Source: an uncultured Oscillospiraceae bacterium
GTDB taxonomy: Bacteria; Bacillota; Clostridia; Oscillospirales; Oscillospiraceae
Assembly: GCA_947629915.1 (NCBI GenBank)
Contig: CANRFN010000014.1
Span: forward strand, 1-64,000
DNA: 64,000 bases
Reading direction: 5' to 3'
A model generated the notes under the pieces. The model was given only the letters and a program-made list of their open reading frames with translations, was not told the DNA's origin and made no database searches. Below, one piece after another: positions 54,642 to 62,967 of this stretch; positions within the stretch are counted from its first letter, which is position 1; the number at the start of each line of letters is the position of its first letter. The translations under genes and the position numbers were made by a program.

Positions 54642-55516
54642 GACGTTGGAAGACACTGCTGCTGGCCCTGAGCCTTGCGGCGCTGGCGGCCTGCGGGGAC
54701 AGTGCGCAGCCCGCGACAACCCCGGCGCCGGCGGGAGACACCGAAGCGCCGGTGATCACGGGGGCAAGCGATCAGACGGTGCCCGCCGGGAGCAGCATCT
54801 CGTACCGCGCCGGGGTGAGCGCCGTGGATGATGTGGACGGCGCCGTGCCCCTGGAGATCGATGCCGCCGGGGTGGATCTGGACACCCCCGGGACCTATAC
54901 CGTGACCTACTCCGCCGTGGACGCCGCCGGCAACCGCAGCACCTGTACCATCACCGTCACCGTGACGGACGCCGTGCCCCTGGAGACCATGGCCCCGGAG
55001 GAGCTGGAGGCCCGGATGTTCCAGCTGGCGGAGATCGTCTACCATGAGATCATCACCGAGGACCAGACCCCATACGAGAAGGCGGAGGCCATCTTCCAGT
55101 ACTGCAGCACCGCCATCACGTACACCGGGGACTCGGACAAATCCAGCTGGCAGAAGGGCGCCTATGACGGCTTTACCACCCTCACGGGGGACTGCTACAC
55201 CTATTTCGCCTGCTGCAAGGCCCTTCTGGAGCTGGCGGACATCCCCAATGTGGACCTCGTGCGGCTGGGCGGCGTGACGGATCACTACTGGTCCCTTGTG
55301 GACGTGGGGTCCGGGTACTACCACCTGGACTGCTGCCCCCACACCACGGATAAGCCCATCACCAGCTTCCTGCTCACCCAGGCCGAGGCGGAGGAGTACT
55401 CCGCCTGGCAGGGAGAGGACTACTACACCTACGACATCGCAAGCTGCCCCGTGACGGCGGTGCAGGACACCCCAATGAATCGGGCGCCCTGGCACGCCCC
55501 CGGCGAGGCGGAATAA
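54638..55516 (+). CDS. Lipoprotein transglutaminase with Ig-like domain
   Basis: 292 aa. Lipobox LAAC, then the same Ig-like module as in the previous gene (VSAVDDVDGAVPLEID, YSAVDAAGNRSTC) at about 35-110, and a transglutaminase-like domain with Cys in TGDCYTYFACCKALL (about 185), His in DHYWSLVDV and Asp in YYHLDCCPH. It lacks the repeat tail. Start overlaps the previous stop (ATGA). The two are tandem paralogues; the triad is complete in both. Confidence 0.88.
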   Translation: MRRWKTLLLALSLAALAACGDSAQPATTPAPAGDTEAPVITGASDQTVPAGSSISYRAGVSAVDDVDGAVPLEIDAAGVDLDTPGTYTVTYSAVDAAGNRSTCTITVTVTDAVPLETMAPEELEARMFQLAEIVYHEIITEDQTPYEKAEAIFQYCSTAITYTGDSDKSSWQKGAYDGFTTLTGDCYTYFACCKALLELADIPNVDLVRLGGVTDHYWSLVDVGSGYYHLDCCPHTTDKPITSFLLTQAEAEEYSAWQGEDYYTYDIASCPVTAVQDTPMNRAPWHAPGEAE

Positions 55517-55541
55517 CAGAAACAGAAAGGACCGATAGAAC

Positions 55542-56138
55542 ATGGGAAAGAGAATTGCGGCACTGCTTCTGGCTCTGCTCCTGACGGCCTGCCTGGCCGC
55601 CTGCGGCGGCGGGGCGTCCGGCAATGCCAACACCCAGGCGCCGGAGGACAACAGCGGCGCCAACGAGACCACGCCAACGGATCCCCCGGCGGCAGACCCC
55701 ACCGAGGCACCGGCGCCCACCGAGAACGCGCCCCAGGCGCCGGACACCTATGTGTTCCAGAGCAACGGCTGCTCCATCTACATCGGCCAGGACATGGCCG
55801 AGGTGCTGACGGCCTTGGGAGAGCCCAAGAGCTACTTCGAGGCCGCCTCCTGCGCCTTTGAGGGTCTGGACAAGACCTACACCTACGGCGGCTTTATCAT
55901 CACCACCCGGCCCGAGGGGGACAAGGACTACATCAACTCCATCGAGCTCACCGACGACAGCGTCACCACACCGGAGGGGGTCTACATCGGCTGCACCGCA
56001 GACGAGGTACAGGGCATGATGAGCGAGGCCAAGCCCTTCGGCACGGCGCTCATGTGCACCAAGGGCGGCACCACCCTGCAGTTCGTGATGGAGAACGATG
56101 TGGTGACATCCATCTGCTATTTGCCGGACAAAAACTGA
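55542..56138 (+). CDS. Lipoprotein of unknown function
   Basis: 198 aa. Lipobox LAAC, Pro/Thr/Glu linker (about 25-65), then a compact C-terminal domain starting YVFQSNGCSIYIGQDMAEVL with ALGEPKSYFEAASCAFEGLD and YTYGGFIITTRPEG. The domain looks like a small SmpA/BLA-type or similar alpha/beta fold, with paired cysteines. AGAAAGGA lies upstream. It resembles the end of the small lipoprotein of the other surface operon (20758-21201). Function unknown; likely accessory to the transglutaminases. Confidence 0.8.
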   Translation: MGKRIAALLLALLLTACLAACGGGASGNANTQAPEDNSGANETTPTDPPAADPTEAPAPTENAPQAPDTYVFQSNGCSIYIGQDMAEVLTALGEPKSYFEAASCAFEGLDKTYTYGGFIITTRPEGDKDYINSIELTDDSVTTPEGVYIGCTADEVQGMMSEAKPFGTALMCTKGGTTLQFVMENDVVTSICYLPDKN

Positions 56139-56153
56139 GGAGGACTGTTCTCT

Positions 56154-56999
56154 TTGGGATCCCAAACAATTCGCCAGCAATTTCTCACCGGCGAACGGGC
56201 GCTCTTTATGAGCCGCAACCTGAAGATCTACGACACCATTTTTGACGACGGCGAGTCCCCGCTGAAGGAGAGCCGGGACATCGACCTGGAGAGCTGCATG
56301 TTCAAGTGGAAATACCCCCTGTGGTATTGCGAGAACGTGACCGCCCGCAAGTGCACCTGGTTTGAGATGGCCCGGGCCGGCGTGTGGTACACCAACCACC
56401 TGCTGGTGGAGGACGCGGTGATCGAGGCGCCCAAGAACTTCCGCCGCTGCGAGGACCTCACCCTGCGCAACGTCCAGTTTGCCAACGCCGCCGAGACCCT
56501 CTGGAGCTGCCGCAAGGTGAAGCTGGAGAACATCTACGCCAAGGGGGACTACTTCGGCATGAACAGCGAGGACGTCTCTGTGGACGGCTTCCGCCTCGTG
56601 GGCAACTACTCCTTTGACGGCGCCAAACGGGTGGAGATCCGCAACGCCTCCATGCTGAGCAAGGACTCCTTCTGGAACAGCGAGGACGTGGTGGTCCGGG
56701 ACAGCTTTATCTCCGGCGAGTACCTGGGCTGGAACGCCAAGAACCTCACCCTGGAGAACTGCACCGTGGAGAGCCTGCAGGGCATGTGCTACATAGACAA
56801 CCTCGTCATGCGCAACTGCAAGCTCATCAACACCACCCTGGCCTTTGAGTACTCCACCGTGGACGCGGACATCTGTTCCAAAATAGACAGCGTTATCAAC
56901 CCCACTTCCGGCACCATCCGCGCCGACTCCATCGGCGAGTTGATTCTCCAGAAGGACAAAATCGATCCCCAGAAGACCACCATCATCTGCCGGGCGTAA
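56154..56999 (+). CDS. DUF3737 right-handed beta-helix protein
   Basis: 281 aa from an unusual TTG start at 56154, ten bases after AGGAGG; an in-frame ATG at 56208 is an alternative but lacks a good ribosome site. Regular strand repeats such as ENVTARKCTWFEMARAGVWY, LTLRNVQFANAAETLWSCRK and LTLENCTVESLQG point to a parallel beta-helix. DUF3737 genes are typically next to PatB-type genes, as here. No signal peptide. Function unknown. Confidence 0.85.
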   Translation: MGSQTIRQQFLTGERALFMSRNLKIYDTIFDDGESPLKESRDIDLESCMFKWKYPLWYCENVTARKCTWFEMARAGVWYTNHLLVEDAVIEAPKNFRRCEDLTLRNVQFANAAETLWSCRKVKLENIYAKGDYFGMNSEDVSVDGFRLVGNYSFDGAKRVEIRNASMLSKDSFWNSEDVVVRDSFISGEYLGWNAKNLTLENCTVESLQGMCYIDNLVMRNCKLINTTLAFEYSTVDADICSKIDSVINPTSGTIRADSIGELILQKDKIDPQKTTIICRA

Positions 57000-57024
57000 C
57001 GCCCAAGAGAGGAGTGCGATTCCC

Positions 57025-58224
57025 ATGGTTTTTGACTTTGACCAGTCTGTGGACCGCAGAGACAGCGGTTCTCTCAAGTGGGACGTAGGGCCCAACGAGC
57101 TGCCCATGTGGGTGGCGGACATGGACTTTCCCACCGCGCCCTGCATCCGGGCCGCGCTGCAGCGCCGCCTGGAGCACGGGGTGTTTGGGTACAGCATCGT
57201 GCCGGACGCATGGGGAGATGCCTACGTGGACTGGTGGGAGCAGCGGCACCACTTCCACATGGACCCGGAGTGGCTGATCTTTGCCACCGGGGTGGTGCCC
57301 GCCATCTCCAGCGCGGTGCGCAAGCTCACCACCCCCGGGGAGAACGTGCTCATCCAGACCCCGGTGTACAACATCTTCTTCAACTCCATCCTGAACAACG
57401 GCCGGCGTGCCCTGGAGTGCCCGCTGCGCTATGAGAGCGGCGGCTACGCCATAGACTTTGATCGGCTGGAGCGGGACCTCAGCAACCCCCAGACCACCAT
57501 GATGCTCCTCTGCAACCCCCACAACCCGGTGGGGCGGATCTGGACCAGGAAGGAGCTGGCCAAGATCGGGGAGCTTGCGGCCAAGTACCATGTGATCGTC
57601 CTCTCCGATGAGATCCATTGCGACATCACAGACCCGGGCAAGGAGTATGTGCCCTTCGCCTCCGTCTCCGAGGAGTGCCGGGACAACAGCATCACCTGCA
57701 TCGCCCCCACCAAGTGCTTCAACATCGCCGGCCTGCAGACCGCCGCGGTCTCCGTCCCCAACCCCTACCTCCGCCACAAGATGTGGCGTGCCCTGAACAC
57801 CGATGAGGTGGCAGAGGGCAACGCCTTTGCGGTGGACGCCGCCATCGCCGCCTTCACCAAGGGCGGGGAGTGGCTGGACCAGCTGCGGGACTACATCCAG
57901 GCCAACAAGCGGACCGTGGCCGCCTTCCTGGAGCAGCACCTGCCCGAGATCACCCTGGTGCGCTCTGAGGCCACCTATCTCGTGTGGATGGACTGCGGCC
58001 GCATCTGCGAGGACGCCGGCGTGCTGGCAGATATCATCCGGGAGAAGTCCGGACTGGTGCTCTCCGCCGGGGCCCAGTACGGCAGAACCGGCACCTCCTT
58101 CCTCCGCATGAACATCGCCTGCCCCGCCCGCAGGCTGGCCGAGGGTCTGGTGCGGCTCCGCACCGGCATCTACGCCTATCTGGACGGCATCCACAACGAG
58201 GCGGCCGATCCGGACGCAGACTGA
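57025..58224 (+). CDS. patB: PatB/MalY-type PLP-dependent C-S lyase
   Basis: 399 aa. LPMWVADMDFPTAPCIRAAL, CNPHNPVGRIW and the PLP lysine in APTKCFNIAGLQT identify the family. GAGAGGAG precedes the ATG. It is the last gene of the Dlt-like operon and a paralogue of the divergent patB at 45109-46305, so the operon is bracketed by two of them. It should cleave C-S bonds in cysteine conjugates or cystathionine; its link to the surface genes is unclear. Confidence 0.92.
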   Translation: MVFDFDQSVDRRDSGSLKWDVGPNELPMWVADMDFPTAPCIRAALQRRLEHGVFGYSIVPDAWGDAYVDWWEQRHHFHMDPEWLIFATGVVPAISSAVRKLTTPGENVLIQTPVYNIFFNSILNNGRRALECPLRYESGGYAIDFDRLERDLSNPQTTMMLLCNPHNPVGRIWTRKELAKIGELAAKYHVIVLSDEIHCDITDPGKEYVPFASVSEECRDNSITCIAPTKCFNIAGLQTAAVSVPNPYLRHKMWRALNTDEVAEGNAFAVDAAIAAFTKGGEWLDQLRDYIQANKRTVAAFLEQHLPEITLVRSEATYLVWMDCGRICEDAGVLADIIREKSGLVLSAGAQYGRTGTSFLRMNIACPARRLAEGLVRLRTGIYAYLDGIHNEAADPDAD

Positions 58225-58246
58225 TCGGACAAGATAAGAGAGACAG

Positions 58247-58276
58247 GGACCCCCGAGGCGGGCGCCTCGGGGGTCC
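58247..58276 (+). terminator. Terminator of the Dlt-like operon
   Basis: GGACCCCCGAGGCG pairs perfectly with CGCCTCGGGGGTCC around GG, followed by TTTG. The CCCGAGGC core recurs in three more hairpins to the right. Confidence 0.85.
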
Positions 58277-58369
58277 TTTGCGGGCAGCAGTCTATTTTAT
58301 GTTTATTGGCCGGATCACGGGTGGGTTTTGCTTTGCTGTTGGTCTCGGAGGCCGCGCTGCGGTCTCCCC

Positions 58370-59002
58370 TCAGGCGGTGGCGGTGGGGATGAGGCGGTCT
58401 TGATAGCGGAGGATCTCCAGGGGCAGCAGCGGCAGCAGCCCCTCTGCGTTCTCCTCCAGGGTCCGCTGGAACAGGGTGACGATGTTGATCTGGAACGGCT
58501 GGCACGCCTCGCCGTTTTGCCCGGTGGCATTGATGGTGATCATGTCTCCCATGTCTTCCGGGTCCCAGAGGCAGATGATGGCGGCATAGGGATAGCGGAG
58601 GTGGATGATGTCTCCCTCCTCCACGCGGGCATTCCAGCCCTGGCAAAAGGCCGCACTGTACAGCTCAATGAAGGACTCTGCGTCCAGGTACGGCTGGAAC
58701 CCGATGCAGTACCGGACAGGGGTCTCCACGCCGTCCTTCGTATCGAGGATGCAGATGGGGAGGATCTGCAGGCAGCAGCCGGCGACCACCTGGAATGCGC
58801 CGTCCTCGAAGATCACCTGGCTGGCGGGATCGTGATGGGTGCCGAAGATGGTGTTTATCACGGAGACCACCAGCGGGGAGGAGACGCTCATGCAGTCTTG
58901 GAAGGTGCGAAAGCAGGCGGAGTAGAGCTTCTCTTGGTGCGGGATGGCAATGAGGCGGGGCGCATCTGTGCCGCCTGGGTTGGACGAGGTTTTTGGGTTC
59001 AT
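58370..59002 (-). CDS. Rpn/PD-(D/E)XK-type protein, short
   Basis: 210 aa from the ATG at 59002 (AAAGGAG nine bases upstream). VSVINTIFGTHH, IGFQPYLDAESFIELYSAAF and EGLLPLLPLEILRYQDRL match the same blocks in the other Rpn-type genes to the right. The usual E-x-Q/K of the nuclease core reads GFQP, with the Glu replaced by Gly, and the protein ends about 60 residues early. It may be a degraded member. The family (Rpn/TIGR01784, transposase-like nucleases) is expanded here. Confidence 0.75.
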   Translation of the reverse strand: MNPKTSSNPGGTDAPRLIAIPHQEKLYSACFRTFQDCMSVSSPLVVSVINTIFGTHHDPASQVIFEDGAFQVVAGCCLQILPICILDTKDGVETPVRYCIGFQPYLDAESFIELYSAAFCQGWNARVEEGDIIHLRYPYAAIICLWDPEDMGDMITINATGQNGEACQPFQINIVTLFQRTLEENAEGLLPLLPLEILRYQDRLIPTATA

Positions 59003-59022
59003 GTTCACGTACTCCTTTCGTT

Positions 59023-59824
59023 TCAGAGGGAAAGCAGGTCTCCGTATGCCGCTTTGGCCAGGAGACTGGTGCAGTCTAATAGGGCCTTGCGGTCTTCCGG
59101 GGTGAGACTGCCGCGTGCCTGTTGTGCGGCTGCCGCCCGGAGGATGCTCTTATAGCGGGTCTTGTACATCTTGTATGCTAGGATCTCCGGGGCCGTCTGG
59201 ATGGCATCGCAGTCTCGGAGGATCTCGAAGGGCGGCAGGATAAAGGGGGCCGTATGCGATCTCCTCGAAGCGCTTCTGGCCCGTGCCCGGTCTGGATTGC
59301 AACGTGTACCCGGTCTCCGTGGAACATGTCCTCCGTGTGGGACACATCCCAAAGGCATATGGCGGTGGCACATGGTTTCCGAACCGCCCCCGCGCACCGC
59401 CGCACTTCCCGAACAGAGGCCTCTCCTTGCCGCCCTGCCTGCAATGGGGAGGCGGACATCATCGCGGTACGCCGGCTGGAATTCCAACAGATACGCGTGT
59501 GCGTACAGCGCGGCGCCGCTCCTCCAGGAGGGAGAGGGACAGATCTACTGTGGCGTCTGAGAAGAGGGAGCTTTCGTCATCCACCTCGTCCTCACAGTCC
59601 GCCGAGAGATACCGAATGTCTGAGAGATCCGGAAGGCCTGGCAATGATGGGAGGCGCACGGCGCTGTTCAGGGGAAGCTTGCTCTCGAAGAGGGCGTGGG
59701 ACGGGGACAAGTCCAGGCAGGCGCCAAAGACCCGGCAGCAGATTTCCGTGAGTGCCTCAGGGGAGGGCTGCACCGGAACAGACCCCTTCCGAACGGCGGA
59801 ATTTTGTCCTACAATATCCCACAT
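59023..59824 (-). pseudogene. Frameshifted Rpn-type pseudogene
   Basis: Family blocks occur in order but in different frames: TEICCRVFGACLDLSPSHAL (from about 59760), AYLLEFQPAYRDDV (about 59470-59510), CATAICLWDVSHTEDMFHGD (about 59350-59400), then PPFEILRDCDAIQTAPEILA and CTSLLAKAAYGDLLSL (59023-59240). At least three frameshifts and an in-frame stop near 59545 are needed to join them. The core EFQ motif is still visible. Confidence 0.78.
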
Positions 59825-59976
59825 ATTATCAATTATAGCGCCAAAACCCCGCGTTTTGTATTACAATTTTCCTTGTCAAGGAGAGATAGAGAGAAACGGA
59901 CGGTGTGATTATATAACAATCTGCGCAAAAATACAACTGAAAATTGAAAAACGTGATTTATGTCCCGCCGCAAAGA

Positions 59977-60010
59977 CAAGACGCCCGAGGCGGCTGCCTC
60001 GGGCGTCTTG
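59977..60010 (-). terminator. 15-bp GC hairpin
   Basis: CAAGACGCCCGAGGC pairs perfectly with GCCTCGGGCGTCTTG around GGCT. It lies just after the stop of the Rpn-type gene ending at 60075. Confidence 0.75.
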
Positions 60011-60074
60011 GATGGGGTGGAGTTTTCAGCTGGCCGATGCTCATCAGGGAGGTGACGCAGCCGTGGATATGGGT

Positions 60075-60890
60075 CTATTGCAGCATGGGGACCACATCCC
60101 CGTATGCCGCCTTGGCGAGGGCGTTGAGGTTACAGAGGATCTGGGCCAGGGTCTGCTCTGAGATGGCGTCCTGCTCGAACTGTGGCATCACTTCCATCAG
60201 GATGTCCACAAAGCTCTTGGAGAACGCCTGGGAGATCTCGCTTGCCGGGGTGTTGCGGATGGGATCGTAGTCCCGGAGGATCTCAAAGGGCAGCAGGGCG
60301 AAGAGACCGGACACGTTGGCCTGGAAGATGCGATGGAACAGCTTTACCACCTTCACGGCGTACAGAAAGGTGTCTGCGCCATTGGGGTCTACCAGGTGGA
60401 AGGTGAGCTTGTCTCCGATGTCTGCCACATCCCGCAGAAAGATCACGGCGATCTTGGCGGGCGGGGTATAGGGTACCGATGGGTTCGTGCGGGTGGTGCT
60501 TTGATCCATGGCCGCGTTCACCACAGGGAGGCCCAGGGCGGGGTCGTACTCCGGCTCGAACTCGATGCAGTACTCCGAGACGGCCTCTTTGCTGCCCTTC
60601 TCCTCTACAATGCGGATGGGCACGTCTGCCACATGGTTGGGGAAGTGCTCCAGCGATGCGGTATCTGGGAAGAGCACCTTGCTGGAGAGGGGATGTTTCT
60701 CGCCGAAGAGGGTGTTGATGAGCCCCACGGTGAGGGCGGGAGACAGCTGGAGAGAGGAGGAAAAGATGAAACAGCAGGTGTCCCGGAGCTTGGCGTCCCA
60801 GTGCATGGGGGCACCGCATCCGTGACAGCACGGCACGGGATCTTCCGGCGGTTGCATGGCCTGCAGATTGTTGGCGGTTTCGAAATCCAT
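60075..60890 (-). CDS. Rpn/PD-(D/E)XK-type protein with N-terminal Cys knuckle
   Basis: 271 aa from the ATG at 60890, preceded by GGTGATC (complementary to the 16S 3' end); an upstream in-frame ATG at 60902 is less likely. N-terminal CCHGCGAPMHWDAKLRDTCC looks like a zinc knuckle, followed by LSPALTVGLINTLFGEKHPL, a core with DVPIRIVEE ... YCIEFEPEYDP, and VSGLFALLPFEILRDYDPIR near the C-terminal third. In the PD-(D/E)XK core the second acidic residue is kept but the usual Q/K after it is E. A possible nuclease or a derived regulator. Confidence 0.8.
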   Translation of the reverse strand: MDFETANNLQAMQPPEDPVPCCHGCGAPMHWDAKLRDTCCFIFSSSLQLSPALTVGLINTLFGEKHPLSSKVLFPDTASLEHFPNHVADVPIRIVEEKGSKEAVSEYCIEFEPEYDPALGLPVVNAAMDQSTTRTNPSVPYTPPAKIAVIFLRDVADIGDKLTFHLVDPNGADTFLYAVKVVKLFHRIFQANVSGLFALLPFEILRDYDPIRNTPASEISQAFSKSFVDILMEVMPQFEQDAISEQTLAQILCNLNALAKAAYGDVVPMLQ

Positions 60891-61101
60891 AGTGATCACC
60901 ATCCAGAGTATAGAGTTGCGGCACTTTGCACAGAAAACGATGGGATTCGTGTTGCCGATATTATACGATTCACAGTTTTGGAAAGCAATAGCAAATTGAG
61001 AGAGTTGTACCCTGATTTGTATGGCTCTTGGGAATTGTGTCTGCGTGCGCGGGAACCAATTGGCACTGCAGGACTCCTGCGCGGAGAGGGTGAGAAAGCA
61101 G

Positions 61102-61129
61102 GATCCCCGAGGCGGATGCCTCGGGGATC
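61102..61129 (-). terminator. 12-bp GC hairpin
   Basis: GATCCCCGAGGC pairs perfectly with GCCTCGGGGATC around GGAT, 47 bases after the stop of the Rpn-type gene at 61176. Confidence 0.75.
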
Positions 61130-61175
61130 GATGAGAGGATAGGGTGTATTGGGTGCTGCGCCTGCGGACGTGGTC

Positions 61176-61979
61176 TCACTTCAGAAAGGGGATCAGGTCT
61201 GCGTAGGCCGCCTTGGCCAGAAGCTTGGTGCAGTCCAGAAGGGCGGTGAGGTCCTCTGTGGAGAGGTCTCCCCGCTGCTCTGCGTCCAGTTCCTCCTGCA
61301 GGGTGTCTGCATAGCAGTTGCCGTACACCTCCAGGACCCGATCTTTCTGGGCATTGCGGATCTTGCTGTACGCCCGGAGGATCTCGAAGGGGAGGAGGGG
61401 GAGATACTTCCTGGCAGTGTCCTGTCTGGGCTGGTTGAACAGCTTTACCACCTTCACGGTGTACAGGAAGGTGTCTGAGCCCTTGGGGTCCACCAGGTGG
61501 AAGGTGAGCTTGTCTCCGATGTCCGGCACATCCAGAAGGAAGATCACGGCGGTCTTGGCGATGGGGATATAGACCTCTGAGGGATCCGGGCGGGTGGCGC
61601 TCTGGTCCATGGCCTCGATCACAACGGGCAGACCCAGAACCGGGTTGTATTCGGGATTGAACTCAATGCAGTACTCATAGGCGGTCTCAATACCGTCTTT
61701 CTCCTCCACAATGCGGATGGGCAGATCTACCGCCTGGTGTGGGTACACGCCGTCCTCCAGCGGTGCGGTGTCCGGAAAGAGCACCTTGCTGGTCTGAGGG
61801 TGTGTTGAACCAAAGACGTCGTTGACGAGCCTCGCGATGAGGGCGGGGGACAGCTTCATGCACGCGGCAAAGACATCGCAGCAGGTGTCTCTCAGGGAGA
61901 CATCCCAGCGCATGGGGGCGCCGCACCCGTGGCAGCAGGAAGTTGGGCCTTCCAGGTTGTTGGCGGTTTCGAAATCCAT
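61176..61979 (-). CDS. Rpn/PD-(D/E)XK-type protein with N-terminal Cys knuckle
   Basis: 267 aa from the ATG at 61979 after GGTGATC; the ATG at 61991 is an alternative. Near-paralogue of the previous gene: MDFETANNLEG, CCHGCGAPMRWDVSLRDTCC, LSPALIARLVNDVFGSTHPQ, DLPIRIVEE ... YCIEFNPEYNP, then LLPFEILRAYSKIR and KLLAKAAYADLIPFLK. The core residue after the conserved Glu is N. The shared start MDFETANNL and upstream bases point to recent tandem duplication. Confidence 0.82.
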   Translation of the reverse strand: MDFETANNLEGPTSCCHGCGAPMRWDVSLRDTCCDVFAACMKLSPALIARLVNDVFGSTHPQTSKVLFPDTAPLEDGVYPHQAVDLPIRIVEEKDGIETAYEYCIEFNPEYNPVLGLPVVIEAMDQSATRPDPSEVYIPIAKTAVIFLLDVPDIGDKLTFHLVDPKGSDTFLYTVKVVKLFNQPRQDTARKYLPLLPFEILRAYSKIRNAQKDRVLEVYGNCYADTLQEELDAEQRGDLSTEDLTALLDCTKLLAKAAYADLIPFLK

Positions 61980-62967
61980 TGTGATCACCATCCAGGAGAT
62001 TGCAGGTCCGATTGGCACATGGGTAGGTGTGCCAGCGATTCTGACGGGATTATACTCCGGATGGTGACGGATGGCAACTGGAAAAGGGGAGAAAACTGGA
62101 TGGGGCGCTTGGATCAGCGGAATGGGATCAGGATGCGAAGGTTTGGGCCAGCTTGCCCACTAGGAAAATGAACTGTTGGGATTGTGTCGTTCATCAGTAG
62201 GCAGGCTTTTGCAGAACCTGGCTTATCTGCATAGAGGATACGACCTTGCCCTATAAGTTCATTAGAACTTCAGAAATTACGATTTTTCAGAACTTTTCAG
62301 ATCATAAATGCCTCGCCTATGACGATCCTGGATTTGAGCGGAGGATCCTCTGAACTTCTGAAGGCCATAAAAAAACCGGTCCATGCATTGTATCGCCAAA
62401 ATCCAGACTGTGCGCCAACGAAGGACAGCAGCTAGGGCGGCGTATATTCAACTCAGCTTGGGTTCGTTTTGCATCGCCAGCAGCAGTTTTGCCCCCGTTT
62501 AAGCCCAATTTGCTCTGATATTGCAACGTTTGAATCGGGATTCGCAGCTTAACATTGGTACTAACCCAGGACTCGCCCATGTGGCTGCTTTCATATGCTA
62601 CTATGTCCATCATACGCACACACCATAGCTCATTTCAGTAATGTGTGTTACCTTCCATGCTGGGGGGCAAATTAAGGAACTTTTTCGAAAAAGCCATATC
62701 CTCTGTGCAGATAAGCCAGGTTTGCAGAAAGCGTTTTTATTAAGGCGTGTCCGAGAGCGTGTTGAGTAATCACCCTACCTTTTGAAAGGGGTATTTAAAC
62801 TAGAAAAATAAAATATGGATCCCCGAGGATGGCCTTCGGGGATCCGTGACGACAGGAAATATAATCACATGTACTGTCTGCTTGACTGCGGGGTGAACAC
62901 AGGCGCACCCTATATAGTTGAAGATTCCTGTGAAAGAAATGCTTGTATTGCCTGGTGCGATTTGCGT
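61980..62967. other. About 1 kb AT-richer region without a supported gene
   Basis: Base composition drops here compared with the rest of the window. It holds the hairpin at 62817-62845 and scattered short frames, the longest on the minus strand (62317-62619) without a ribosome site or known family. It may be a decayed mobile element or an old insertion boundary. Confidence 0.45.
62817..62845 (-). terminator. GC hairpin in AT-rich context
   Basis: GGATCCCCGA pairs with TCGGGGATCC around a 9-base tip. It belongs to the CCCGAGG hairpin family and lies about 120 bases after the stop of the last gene. Confidence 0.65.

Noticed and set aside
53100..55747. Long minus-strand Gly/Ser/Val-rich open frames opposite the transglutaminase lipoproteins
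   Set aside because: They are antisense to the TEPETP repeats and Ig/transglutaminase genes; the repetitive composition is a mirror of the coding strand and there are no ribosome sites.
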